NCBI RefSeq assembly: GCF_051960575.1
Contig: NZ_JBQCEE010000382.1
Location: 1 to 19,309 of the forward strand
Source: JBQCEE01 sp051960575
GTDB taxonomy: Bacteria > Actinomycetota > Actinomycetes > Mycobacteriales > Jatrophihabitantaceae
Reading direction: 5' to 3'
Length of the DNA stretch: 19,309 nt
Shown one piece after another: positions 1 through 8,333 of this stretch (the stretch's first letter is position 1; the number at the start of each line of letters is the position of its first letter). The translations under genes were made by a program, and so were the position numbers. The notes beneath the pieces were generated by a model that saw only the letters and a program-made list of their open reading frames with translations, had not been told where the DNA came from and ran no database searches.

Positions 1-2837
1 GGCAACTCGTCGAGGTCGAGCAGCGTCTGTCCCTGCCAGCGGTGCTCGAGCCAGGTGTGGAACGCGGTGCCGCGCCGGGCCCAGGGCGCCGGCGGCCGGG
101 GCAGCGGACGGCGCAGGCTGCGCGCGAGGTCGGCGGGCGCGCGCCGCAGCTCGACCAGCTGCGACACCGACAGCTGGCGCGGCAGCTCGACCGCGGTGCG
201 GTCGACGGACGCGAGACGGTCGCGCTCGGCGAGCAGCACCTCGACGTCGTGCCGCCAGCGCGCGACGTCGTCGGACTCGGCCGTCGGATCGACGATCTCG
301 AGCCCGGGCAGCACCTCGGCGGCCGCGCGCACCAGCGCCGCCCCGGCCTCGACGGCGGCCCGGCGGCCCGCGACGCCACCGTGCAGCGCCGTCGGCACGA
401 ACGGGTCGACCGGCCAGCCGGCCTGCACCGGCTCGACGGTGCGCGGGTTGACGGCGTCGGGCTCAGGGGTGAACCACTGCTCGGGGGTCACGTGCTCGCG
501 CAGCGTCTCGAGGTACGGCGACGGGGTGCGCGGCTTCTTGGTGGTGTCCCACGCGTAGCCGCTGGCGAGCAACACGTGACGGGCACGGGTCAGCGCCACG
601 TAGGCGAGCCGCCGCTCCTCCTGCCCGTGCTGCGCGAGCACGGCGTCGTGGTGCTCCTGCAGCAGGTCGGCGACCTCCTTGCGCGACGCTGCCGCCTCGA
701 GCCGCAGCGGCGGCAGCCCGTCGCTGTCGCCGCGCAGGTCGGCCGGCAGCTCCTGCCGCGCGCGCGTCCAGTTCACGCCGGTCGGGCGGCCCGGGAAGAT
801 GTCGTCGGCCAGCCCGGGCACGGCGACGACGTCCCACTCGAGACCCTTGGCACCGTGCACGGTGAGCACCTGCACGCGCTCGGCCGCCACCTCGACCTCG
901 CCGGCCTCGAGCCCGTTCTCCTCGTCCTCGGCCGCCTCGAGGAAGGCGAGGAAGGCGCGCAGGCTGGCGTCACCGGCCTCGGCGGCGAACTCGGCCGCGA
1001 CGTCGAGGAAGCGGTCGAGGTGCACCCGGCCGACGCGCGCGCGGTCGGGGCGCGCCGCCACCTCGATGCCCACCCCGATCGCCGTCTCGACGTCGGCGAC
1101 CAGCTCGGCGAGCGGCGCCCCGAGCCGACGCCGCAGCCGGCGCAGCTCGTCGGCGAGGCGGGTCATGCGGCGGTGGCCCTCGGGCGAGTAGCGGCCGGCC
1201 GGGCCGAGGTCGTCGAGGGCCTCGAGCAGGCTCACCGGCTCGCGGTCGTCGGGGTCGACGACGGCGTCGTCGGGCGGCCGGACGAGCGCCGCGGCCCGTG
1301 CCTGCAGGACGGCGAGGTCACGCGGACCGATGCGCCAGCGCGCACCGGTGAGCAGGCGCAGCAGGGCGCCGCCGGGGCGGACGTCGGCGAGCACGCGCAG
1401 CGTCGCCACCACGTCGACGACCTCGGGCGTCGTGAGCAGGCCGCCCAGGCCGACGATCTCGACCGGCAGCCCGACGGCGAGCAGCGCATCGGCCAGCGGC
1501 GTCATCTGGGCGCGCCGGCGCACGAGCACCGCGGCGGTGCGTTCGCCCGCGGGCAGGGCGCGCCAGGCGGCCAGCACGTGATCGGCGACCCAGCCGGCCT
1601 CGTCCTCGACCGTCTCGAGGAAGGCGGCGTGCACCTCCCCCGCAGCGCTGTGTGGGGCGGCCCGCAGCGGGATGGTGCGGGTGCCGCGACGCAGCGGCTC
1701 GGCGACGGCATTGGCGACGTCGAGCACCGCGCGGCCGTTGCGGAAGCTGGTGGCGAGCGGGAAGACCGTCGCGGCCCGCCCGTCGCGGTGGCGGAACCGG
1801 AGGTCGAAGGCGGTCATGTTGCCGGCGCTCGCGCCGCGCCAGCCGTAGATCGACTGGAACGGGTCGCCGACGGCGGTGACCGGGTGGCCGTCACCGAACA
1901 GGCCGTGCAGCAACTCGATCTGCGCGTGGCCGGTGTCCTGGTACTCGTCGAGCAGCACGGCGGCGAACCGCGCGCGTTCGACGGCGCGCACCTCGGGCAG
2001 CGCGGCGAGCGCGGCCGCGAGTCGCATCTGGTCGCCGAAGTCGACGGCCGACTGTTCGTGCTTCGCCCGCTGGTACTCGCGCACGAGCGGGATCAGCGCC
2101 TGCCGCTGCCGCAGCGTGCCGATGTACTGCTTCGCGCCGCTGGGGATGTCGTTGCGCACCCGGGGGCCGAGCGGCAACGCGAAGAAGTGGTCGAGCGCGG
2201 CGGCGCAGTGCTGCTCGACGGCGTCGGGGTCGACGAGATGGTCGGCGAGCTGCCCGGCGAGCGCCAGGACGTAGTGCACCGTGGACGAGACGGCGCCGAA
2301 CTCGGGCAGATCGCCCTCCCAGCGCCGCACGACGGTGTCGGCGAGCTGCCACAGCCGGGCCTGCGACAGCAGCCGGGCCGACGGCTCGGCGCCCACGCGC
2401 AGCGCGTGCTCACCGACCAGCCGGCCGGCGAAGGCGGCGTAGGTCGAGACCGTCGGTTCCAGCGACTGCAGCGCGGCGAGCTGCTCGTGGTCGTCGGGAC
2501 GGTCGCGCTCGACGATGCGGCGCCACTGCGCGAGACGCCGCCGGATGCGCGCGCCCAGCTCGCCGGCCGCCTTGCGGGTGAAGGTCAGGCCGAGCACCTC
2601 GTCGGGCGCGACGAGGCGGTTCGCGACGAGCCACACGACCCGCGCCGCCATCGTCTCGGTCTTCCCCGAGCCCGCACCGGCGATGACGGCGGCGGGCTCG
2701 AGACCCGACTCGATCACCGCCGCCTGCTCGTCGGTCGGGCGCGGCTGGCCGAGCAGGTCGGCGAGCTCGACCGCGCTGATGGACGCCGGCTGCGCCGGCC
2801 GGTGCACGTCCGCCACGCCCTCGATCATGTCGGTCAC
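1..2837 (-). CDS. adnB: AdnB: helicase-nuclease subunit of the AdnAB recombination complex (3' end outside window)
   Basis: UvrD/Rep-type superfamily 1 helicase. In mycobacteria AdnB is the leading motor of the AdnAB heterodimer, which unwinds and resects double-strand breaks. About 945 codons are visible. The Walker A motif AGAGSGKT is at residues 53-60, followed by ETMAARVVWLV, which is typical of AdnB. Motif II LLDEYQDT is near residue 295 and motif VI (RRLAYVALTRAR) near 745. The C-terminal RecB-family nuclease is only begun: RGTAFHTW with its conserved His at residue 927 is present, while the catalytic Asp/Lys motifs lie beyond base 1. The chosen start is the GTG at 2837, whose GTGA overlaps the adnA stop by 4 bp and suggests translational coupling. 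An ATG at 2828 is the in-frame alternative. The gene is intact as far as it can be seen and has no internal stop. Confidence 0.93.
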   Translation of the reverse strand, partial: MTDMIEGVADVHRPAQPASISAVELADLLGQPRPTDEQAAVIESGLEPAAVIAGAGSGKTETMAARVVWLVANRLVAPDEVLGLTFTRKAAGELGARIRRRLAQWRRIVERDRPDDHEQLAALQSLEPTVSTYAAFAGRLVGEHALRVGAEPSARLLSQARLWQLADTVVRRWEGDLPEFGAVSSTVHYVLALAGQLADHLVDPDAVEQHCAAALDHFFALPLGPRVRNDIPSGAKQYIGTLRQRQALIPLVREYQRAKHEQSAVDFGDQMRLAAALAALPEVRAVERARFAAVLLDEYQDTGHAQIELLHGLFGDGHPVTAVGDPFQSIYGWRGASAGNMTAFDLRFRHRDGRAATVFPLATSFRNGRAVLDVANAVAEPLRRGTRTIPLRAAPHSAAGEVHAAFLETVEDEAGWVADHVLAAWRALPAGERTAAVLVRRRAQMTPLADALLAVGLPVEIVGLGGLLTTPEVVDVVATLRVLADVRPGGALLRLLTGARWRIGPRDLAVLQARAAALVRPPDDAVVDPDDREPVSLLEALDDLGPAGRYSPEGHRRMTRLADELRRLRRRLGAPLAELVADVETAIGVGIEVAARPDRARVGRVHLDRFLDVAAEFAAEAGDASLRAFLAFLEAAEDEENGLEAGEVEVAAERVQVLTVHGAKGLEWDVVAVPGLADDIFPGRPTGVNWTRARQELPADLRGDSDGLPPLRLEAAASRKEVADLLQEHHDAVLAQHGQEERRLAYVALTRARHVLLASGYAWDTTKKPRTPSPYLETLREHVTPEQWFTPEPDAVNPRTVEPVQAGWPVDPFVPTALHGGVAGRRAAVEAGAALVRAAAEVLPGLEIVDPTAESDDVARWRHDVEVLLAERDRLASVDRTAVELPRQLSVSQLVELRRAPADLARSLRRPLPRPPAPWARRGTAFHTWLEHRWQGQTLLDLDEL

Positions 2838-5800
2838 TGCGGCACCTGCCGACCGACGGGCTGCAGCGGACAGCACGACCGCACCTCGCAGACGTGGCAG
2901 CGCGAATTGTCGATGGCGAGGAACTCGTGCCCCCGCATCCGCTCGGCGACGTGCTCGACCGTGCGCCGGGCCCACTCGGGGTCGTCGTGCTCGGCGAGCG
3001 GGCGCTGCACCTGCTCGATCGCCCCACCGGTACCGAGCTGCACCAGCCGGGCACCGCCGGCGACCTCGCCGTCACCGAAGCCGCCGGCCTCGATCGCGAG
3101 CTGGTAGACGCCCAGCTGCGGATGGGCCGTCGCGTCGGAGGGCTTGTTCCGGCCGGTCTTGAGGTCGATGACGACCAACCGCCCGTCGGCGTCGCGCTCG
3201 AGCCGGTCGACCCGTCCGGCGATCACCGCGTCGCCGACCTCGGCCCGGAAGCCGCGCTCGACGTCGACCCGTTCGAGCGTCGCGCGGCTCTCGCGCAGCC
3301 AGGTGACCAGCCGATCGAGCATGCCGCTCGCGGTCTCGCGCTGGTTCTTCGCGTACCAGGCCGCGCCGAAGTCGAGCGTCGACCACTGCTCGTCGAGCTG
3401 TCGCTCGAGCTCGGCGAGGTCGAGCGGGTCGGCCTCGGCCGCCGCGAGCGCGTGGACGAGGGTGCCGAGCCCGGCGGCGGTGCCCTGGTCGTCCTGCCCG
3501 CCGAGCTGCTGCAGGACGGTGCGCAGCTCGCAGTCGAGGAACGGCTCGACCCGCGAGGGGCTGATCGGCACCGGCCGGTCGGGATCGGCGACACCGGCGG
3601 TCGTCGACAGCGGCGCGAGCCCCCACCACTCGTCCGGGTCGGCACCCGGCACGCCGGCGTGGGCGAGCCGCGCGAGCTGGCTCGCGGCCGCCCGGCGCTC
3701 ACCCTCCGGTGCATCCGGTGCCGTGACGACGGCCCGCAGTTCGGCGACGAGCCCCGGCAGGTGCACCCCGCTCATCGGTCGCGTCGGGCTGCGTGGCTCG
3801 TCGCGCGGGTCGAGCTCGTCGAGGAACCGCGACGGCTGCTCGTCCTCGCCGGTCACCGCCGTCACCACCAGGTGCCGGCGCGCCCGCGTCGCGGCGACGT
3901 AGAACAGCCGCCGCTCCTCGGCGAGCTGGCGCGAGACCGACGCCGGCGCGGCCGTGCCGGCCCGCCCCTCGATGGCGTCGAGCAGCTCGTCGGTGCCGAG
4001 CAGCGACCCCCGCCGCCGCAGGTCGGGCCAGCCGCCCTCCTGCACGTGGGCGACCGCGACGACGTCCCACTCGAGACCCTTGCCGGCGTGCGCCGTCAGG
4101 ATCGCGACCGCGTCGGCCTCGCGGCGTGGCAGGGCCATCGCGTCGCCCGGGATCTGCTGCGCCCGCAGGTGGTCGGCGAAGCGCGCGGGCGCCTCGCCGG
4201 GCAGGCGGTCGACGAAGTTCGCGGCCTCGTCGAACAGCCGCAGCACGGCGTCGAGGTCGCGGTCGGCGGCCGCCCCGGCCGGGCCGCCGGCGAGGCTGGC
4301 GGTCTCCCACCGTCCCGCCAGGCCCGACGCAGTCCAGACGGCCCAGAGCACCGCCTCGACGTCACCGCCGGACTCGACGGCGGCACGCCCGGCCGCCAGC
4401 GTGCGCGCCACTCGGGTGATCGCGCCGGCGCCCGCGGGCGGCAGCAATGCCGCCGCCGACGGGTCGAGCAGCACGGGTACGAGCGCACCGCCGTCGTCGG
4501 GGAAGGTACGGCGCAGCACGCGGCGCACCCGCCGCAGCGTGAGCGAGTCGGCGCCGCCGAGCGGACCGGTCAGCAGGGCCTCGGCCTGCGCCTCGTCCAG
4601 CCGCCCCGGGTCGGCGGCACAGCCGAGCAGGTCGAGCAGCAGATCGACCGCCGGCTGCTCGGCGAGCGGGATGTCCGCGGCGCGGACGGCCACCGGCACC
4701 CCCGCCGTCGTCATGGCGCGCCGCAGCACGCCCAGCGTCTGCGCCGTCGAGCGCACCAGCACCGCCATGCGCTGCCACGGGATGCCCTCGAGATGGGCGC
4801 GCCGCAGCACACCGGCGAGGTAGGCGGCCTCCTCGCTCGCGCTGCGGAAGACGTGCACGTCGACGCGGCCGGGGTCGAGCCCGGCCGCGGGTGTCACCGC
4901 GCGCTGCTCGGCGCGGCCGGGCAACCGGTGGGCGATCCGCCGCGTGGCCTCGACCAGGTCGGCCCCGAACCGGCGGCACTCACGCAGCGCCACCACCGGG
5001 ACCTCGCCGCCACCGCCGAACCGGTGCGACACGTCCCGGATCGCCGACTCGTCCGCACCGCGGAACGCGTAGATGGACTGGTCGGGATCGCCCACCAGCA
5101 CCAGCTCGTCGGCGCCGTCGGCCAGCAGTTGCACGAGCTCGGCCTGGGCCGGGTCGGTGTCCTGGTACTCGTCGACGAACAGGTGCCGCCGCCGCTCGCG
5201 CTCGGCGGCGAGCAGGGAGGGATCGGCGTGCAGCGCGTTGAGGGCGCCGGAGATCAGCTCGGCGGGGTCGTAGCCGCCCGGGTCGCGCAGCACCGTCACG
5301 CCCTGGTACTCGGTGAGGAACGCGCCGGCCGCGAGCCAGTCGGGGCGGTCGTACACCCGGCCGAGATGCTGCAGCGTCGGCCCGTCGAGGCCGCGCTCGA
5401 CCGCGCGCATGAGGAAGTCGCGCAGCTCGTCGGCGAAGCCGAGCGTGCGCAGCGCCGGCCGCAGCCCGACCGGCCACCGCTCCACGTCCCCGTCGGCGAG
5501 AAGGTCGCGGATCAGGACGTCCTGCTCGGCCGAGGCCAACAGCCGCGGAGCCGGGGCGCCGTCGCGGACCGCCGCCATCCGCAGGATGCCGAAGGCGTAC
5601 GAGTGCAACGTGCGCGCGATCGGCTCGCGCACGGTGCGGTCGAGACGGGCGGCGACACGGTCGCGCATCTCGACAGCCGCGCGCCGGCTGAAGGTCAGCA
5701 TGAGGATCGACTCGACCGGCACCCCGCGCTGCACCCGGTCGACGACCGTCTCGACGAGCGTGGTGGTCTTGCCGGTGCCCGGGCCCGCCAGCACGAGCAG

Positions 5801-5908
5801 CGGCCCGCCCGGGTGGTCGACGACCCGGCGCTGCTGCGCGTCGAGCACCGGTGCCGTCGCGGGCGGCGGTGCGGTGCGCAGCAGGTGGTACGACCGGGCT
5901 GATGTCAC
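2834..5908 (-). CDS. adnA: AdnA: helicase-nuclease subunit with iron-sulfur nuclease domain
   Basis: Partner of AdnB, 1024 residues. It has an N-terminal UvrD-type motor with Walker A AGPGTGKT at 41-48, motif II VDEYQDT at about 244-251 and motif VI (RRLFYVAATRARR) near 669. A C-terminal PD-(D/E)XK nuclease carries the catalytic IDLKTG (D915, K917). The nuclease is framed by cysteines spaced as in AddB-type [4Fe-4S] nucleases: C793 in FLDCELR, then C1004-x2-C1007-x5-C1013 at the C-terminus, with an extra C1012. The start is taken as the GTG at 5908, because the protein begins shortly before the conserved VLDAQQ region. The upstream extension to 6256 in this frame runs antisense through the next gene and has no similarity to the family. 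It is the first gene of the adnA-adnB operon. The motor and nuclease motifs look intact, so an active enzyme is expected. Confidence 0.94.
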   Translation of the reverse strand: MTSARSYHLLRTAPPPATAPVLDAQQRRVVDHPGGPLLVLAGPGTGKTTTLVETVVDRVQRGVPVESILMLTFSRRAAVEMRDRVAARLDRTVREPIARTLHSYAFGILRMAAVRDGAPAPRLLASAEQDVLIRDLLADGDVERWPVGLRPALRTLGFADELRDFLMRAVERGLDGPTLQHLGRVYDRPDWLAAGAFLTEYQGVTVLRDPGGYDPAELISGALNALHADPSLLAAERERRRHLFVDEYQDTDPAQAELVQLLADGADELVLVGDPDQSIYAFRGADESAIRDVSHRFGGGGEVPVVALRECRRFGADLVEATRRIAHRLPGRAEQRAVTPAAGLDPGRVDVHVFRSASEEAAYLAGVLRRAHLEGIPWQRMAVLVRSTAQTLGVLRRAMTTAGVPVAVRAADIPLAEQPAVDLLLDLLGCAADPGRLDEAQAEALLTGPLGGADSLTLRRVRRVLRRTFPDDGGALVPVLLDPSAAALLPPAGAGAITRVARTLAAGRAAVESGGDVEAVLWAVWTASGLAGRWETASLAGGPAGAAADRDLDAVLRLFDEAANFVDRLPGEAPARFADHLRAQQIPGDAMALPRREADAVAILTAHAGKGLEWDVVAVAHVQEGGWPDLRRRGSLLGTDELLDAIEGRAGTAAPASVSRQLAEERRLFYVAATRARRHLVVTAVTGEDEQPSRFLDELDPRDEPRSPTRPMSGVHLPGLVAELRAVVTAPDAPEGERRAAASQLARLAHAGVPGADPDEWWGLAPLSTTAGVADPDRPVPISPSRVEPFLDCELRTVLQQLGGQDDQGTAAGLGTLVHALAAAEADPLDLAELERQLDEQWSTLDFGAAWYAKNQRETASGMLDRLVTWLRESRATLERVDVERGFRAEVGDAVIAGRVDRLERDADGRLVVIDLKTGRNKPSDATAHPQLGVYQLAIEAGGFGDGEVAGGARLVQLGTGGAIEQVQRPLAEHDDPEWARRTVEHVAERMRGHEFLAIDNSRCHVCEVRSCCPLQPVGRQVPQ

Positions 5909-5960
5909 GCAGAGGATCCCATCACGACCCTCTGACAGTTTCCGCGCGACACTGGCGCGC
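5909..5960. promoter_or_regulatory. Divergent intergenic region between adnA and the 5961 gene
   Basis: Only 52 bp separate the two divergent starts, so both promoters must lie here or inside the neighbouring coding regions. I see no good -10/-35 pair and no clear Shine-Dalgarno sequence for either gene. CTGACA at 5932-5937 resembles a -35 box for the plus-strand gene but has no well-spaced -10. Confidence 0.3.
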
Positions 5961-6440
5961 ATGCCCGCCGAACCCGACCCGGCCGGTCTCGACCCGGCCG
6001 CCGAACGCCGCCTGGCCGTCGCCCTGTTCAACCGCACCTGGACGCTGCTCGAGCGCATGGACCGGAGCCGCGACGAGGACGACGCGATGCTGCACATGGC
6101 GCACGCGTCACGGCACCATTGGGGCCAGGTGGGCGAGCCCGTGCACCGGGCCCGCGGCGAGTGGCAGGTGTCGCGGGTGTACGCCGTCCTCGGCCGCCCC
6201 GAGCCGAGCCGCCACCACGCGCAGCGCGTGGTCGACCTCTGTCTCGAGCACGGCATCGCGGACTGGGACCTCGCCTACGGCTACGAGGCGCTCGCCCGCG
6301 CCGAGGCCGTCTCCGGCTCGCCGGAGCAGGCCCGCGCGTGGACGCAGCGGGCGCTCGACGTCCCGATCGCGGAGCACGACGACCGGGAGCACCTGCTCGA
6401 GGACCTCGCGACCGTCCCGGGCCAAGCGCCGTTCTGGTGA
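5961..6440 (+). CDS. Conserved hypothetical protein, helical TPR-like, 159 residues
   Basis: I do not recognise a named family. The protein is almost wholly helical, soluble and acidic at its N-terminus, with no signal peptide or membrane segment. Residues from about 40 onward (HMAHASRHHWGQVGEP, then HHAQRVVDLCLEHGIADWDL and YGYEALARAEAVSGSPEQA) have the spacing of paired helices in tetratricopeptide-like repeats, including the A-x-G-x-P-E-x-A type turn. The His-rich HASRHH segment could bind metal, but this is speculative. The start is the ATG at 5961; the longer open frame upstream is antisense to adnA. The gene is divergent from adnA and converges with the TIGR03086 gene only 10 bp away. 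Third-position G/C bias supports real coding. No function is inferred beyond a possible protein-protein interaction role. Confidence 0.75.
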   Translation: MPAEPDPAGLDPAAERRLAVALFNRTWTLLERMDRSRDEDDAMLHMAHASRHHWGQVGEPVHRARGEWQVSRVYAVLGRPEPSRHHAQRVVDLCLEHGIADWDLAYGYEALARAEAVSGSPEQARAWTQRALDVPIAEHDDREHLLEDLATVPGQAPFW

Positions 6441-6450
6441 CCGCTGCGGC

Positions 6451-7038
6451 TCACGCGGAAGGACGCCGCCAGTGCGGGTCGCGGCCGGTGAGCGCGAGCA
6501 GCCGCTCGAGCACGGGCGCGTCGTCCGGCACCGGCACCGGCCGGTCGAAGACGCCGCTGGACGCGAGGTCGCCGAAGCCCAGGGCGTCCACCCAGACCGC
6601 TTCGACCAGCTCGTCGGGCAGCCGTTCGGGCGAGCCGATCGCCCGGCCGAGGTCCCAGGCGTGCACGCAGAGGTCGAAGGTCATCTCGGCCAGGTAGTCG
6701 CGCGCCGGGGTCCAGCCGCGGCTGAGGTCGACCTCGCGGTCGAGCGCGCCGGCGGCGAAGAAGGCGGCGTGCGAGAGGGTCGCCGCCTCCTGCCACGCGC
6801 CCACCCGGTCGGCGTCCGGCGGCGGCATCGCCGACACGCGGGCGTCCGCCTCGGTGAAGGTGAGCCCGGCGAGCAGCGACGGCGCCCAGCGGTGCTCGTC
6901 GATCAGGTGGTCGACGAGCTCGGCGACCGTCCACTCACTGCACGGGGTGGGGGCGTCCCACTGCGCGCTGCCGATCTCGGCGACGCGCAGCGAGAACGCC
7001 TGCTGCCCCTGGACGAAGAGCGACGCCCGCTCGTCCAT
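6451..7038 (-). CDS. TIGR03086-family metal-binding protein (DinB / maleylpyruvate isomerase N-terminal fold)
   Basis: 195-residue cytosolic protein of the DinB-like four-helix family, often mycothiol-associated in actinobacteria. Diagnostic segments are TPCSEWTV (31-38), LVDHLIDEHRW with H44 and H49, and DLCVHAWDLGRAIG (122-135) with H126. In this family three His residues on separate helices bind a divalent metal, and H44 or H49 together with H126 fit that pattern. The substrate is unknown. The start ATG at 7038 is 13 bp after the moeZ stop on the same strand, so it is probably co-transcribed with moeZ. Its own ribosome binding site is weak. It converges with the 5961-6440 gene. Members range from thiol-dependent transferases to proteins of unknown role, so only the family assignment is firm. 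Confidence 0.85.
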   Translation of the reverse strand: MDERASLFVQGQQAFSLRVAEIGSAQWDAPTPCSEWTVAELVDHLIDEHRWAPSLLAGLTFTEADARVSAMPPPDADRVGAWQEAATLSHAAFFAAGALDREVDLSRGWTPARDYLAEMTFDLCVHAWDLGRAIGSPERLPDELVEAVWVDALGFGDLASSGVFDRPVPVPDDAPVLERLLALTGRDPHWRRPSA

Positions 7039-7051
7039 CAGGCGCTCGCCA

Positions 7052-8230
7052 TCAGTACGACGGCAGCGACGGGTCGATCTGGTTCACCCAGGCGGTGACG
7101 CCGCCCTGCACGTGCACGGCGTCCGAGAAGCCCGCGTTCTTGACCGCCGCGAGCGTCTCGGCCGAGCGCGCACCCGTCTTGCAGTACATGACGATCTGCT
7201 TGTCCTGGGGCAGCGAGGCGAGGGCGTCGCCGCGGAGGATCTCGTCCTTCGGGATCAGCGTCGCGCCGGGGATCGAGACGATCTCCCACTCGGCGGGCTC
7301 GCGCACGTCGACCAGGTAGATCGGCTTCTCGGAGTCGATGAGGTCCTTGAGCTCGCTCGCGGTGATCGTCGAACCGATCGCGGCCTGCTGCGCCTCCTCG
7401 GACACGACGCCGCAGAAGGCCTCGTAGTCGATGAGCTCGGTGACCGTCGGGTGCTCGCCGCAGACCGCGCAGTTCGGGTCCTTGCGCACCTTGATCTTGC
7501 GGTAGTTCATCTCGAGGGCGTCGTAGACCATGAGCGACCCGACGAGCGGCTCACCGATGCCCGTGAGCACCTTGATCGCCTCGTTCACCTGGATGGAGCC
7601 GATCGACGCGCACAGCACGCCGAGCACGCCACCCTCGGCGCACGACGGCACCATGCCGGGCGGCGGCGGCTCCGGGTAGAGGCAGCGGTAGCACGGGCCG
7701 TACTCGGCCCAGAAGACCGACGCCTGGCCGTCGAAGCGGTAGATCGAGCCCCAGATGTAGGGCTTGCCGAGCAGCACACAGGCGTCGTTGACGAGGTACC
7801 GCGTCGCGAAGTTGTCGGTGCCGTCGACGATGAGGTCGTACTGGCTGAACAGGTCCATCACGTTGGACGCGTCGAGGCGCAGCTCGTGGATGTTGACCTG
7901 GATGAGCGGGTTGATGTTGCGCACGCTCTCGGCGGCCGACTCGGCCTTCGGGCGGCCGACGTCGCTCTGCCCGTGGATGATCTGGCGCTGCAGGTTCGAC
8001 TCGTCGACGGTGTCGAACTCGACGATGCCGAGCGTGCCGACACCGGCCGCGGCGAGGTACATGAGCGCGGGCGAGCCGAGGCCGCCGGCGCCGACGCAGA
8101 GCACCTTGGCGTTCTTCAGCCGCTTCTGCCCGGTCATGGCGACGTCCGGGATGATCAGATGGCGGCTGTAGCGGCGCACCTCGTCGACGGTGAGCGACTC
8201 GGCAGGATCCACGAGCGGCGGCAACGACAC
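7052..8230 (-). CDS. moeZ: MoeZ: adenylyltransferase/sulfurtransferase (MoeB/ThiF + rhodanese)
   Basis: 392 residues, the same length as mycobacterial MoeZ as I recall it. The enzyme adenylates the C-terminal Gly of sulfur-carrier proteins (MoaD, ThiS, CysO types) and converts it to a thiocarboxylate for molybdopterin, thiamine or cysteine synthesis. The ThiF/MoeB domain (about 15-275) shows GAGGLG at 48-52, SNLQRQ at 78-83, DGTDN at 136-140 and the catalytic Cys of PSCAEGG (C197). Two CxxC pairs, C180/C183 and C254/C257, form the structural zinc site. The rhodanese domain (about 285-392) has the active-site loop YCKTGARS with C350. The start is the GTG at 8230, because a GAGGA Shine-Dalgarno lies 7 nt upstream and the resulting VSLPPLVDP matches the family start. 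The in-frame ATG at 8296 would add 22 non-conserved residues. Confidence 0.95.
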   Translation of the reverse strand: MSLPPLVDPAESLTVDEVRRYSRHLIIPDVAMTGQKRLKNAKVLCVGAGGLGSPALMYLAAAGVGTLGIVEFDTVDESNLQRQIIHGQSDVGRPKAESAAESVRNINPLIQVNIHELRLDASNVMDLFSQYDLIVDGTDNFATRYLVNDACVLLGKPYIWGSIYRFDGQASVFWAEYGPCYRCLYPEPPPPGMVPSCAEGGVLGVLCASIGSIQVNEAIKVLTGIGEPLVGSLMVYDALEMNYRKIKVRKDPNCAVCGEHPTVTELIDYEAFCGVVSEEAQQAAIGSTITASELKDLIDSEKPIYLVDVREPAEWEIVSIPGATLIPKDEILRGDALASLPQDKQIVMYCKTGARSAETLAAVKNAGFSDAVHVQGGVTAWVNQIDPSLPSY

Positions 8231-8245
8231 AGGACGTTCCTCACG
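8231..8245 (-). promoter_or_regulatory. Ribosome binding site deciding the moeZ start
   Basis: On the minus strand, GAGGA is followed by 7 nt and then GTG at 8230. This spacing favours the GTG over the upstream in-frame ATG at 8296. Confidence 0.7.
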
Positions 8246-8286
8246 ACGGCAGTTCGAGTTGGACGCAGGTGCCAACCACGTCGACG

Positions 8287-8303
8287 GGGCGGGCATTCCG
8301 CCC
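8287..8303 (-). terminator. Small GC hairpin downstream of the DUF3152 gene
   Basis: GGGCGG (8287-8292) and CCGCCC (8298-8303) form a perfect 6-bp stem with a 5-nt loop. It lies about 30 nt after the DUF3152 stop and before the moeZ start. There is no U tract, as is usual for actinobacterial terminators. Its modest length makes the call tentative. Confidence 0.4.
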
Positions 8304-8333
8304 TCCAGTCAACCAGCCGCCGTCACGGCCCGC

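Noticed and set aside
42..3107. Plus-strand open frame of 1021 codons across adnB
   Set aside because: It is antisense to adnB and the start of adnA, is compositionally skewed (Arg/Gly/Val/His-rich) and has no domain. It is a typical GC-rich shadow frame.
2894..5902. Plus-strand open frame of 1002 codons across adnA
   Set aside because: Antisense shadow of the adnA helicase motifs, with low-complexity Arg/Gly/Val/His composition and no recognisable fold.
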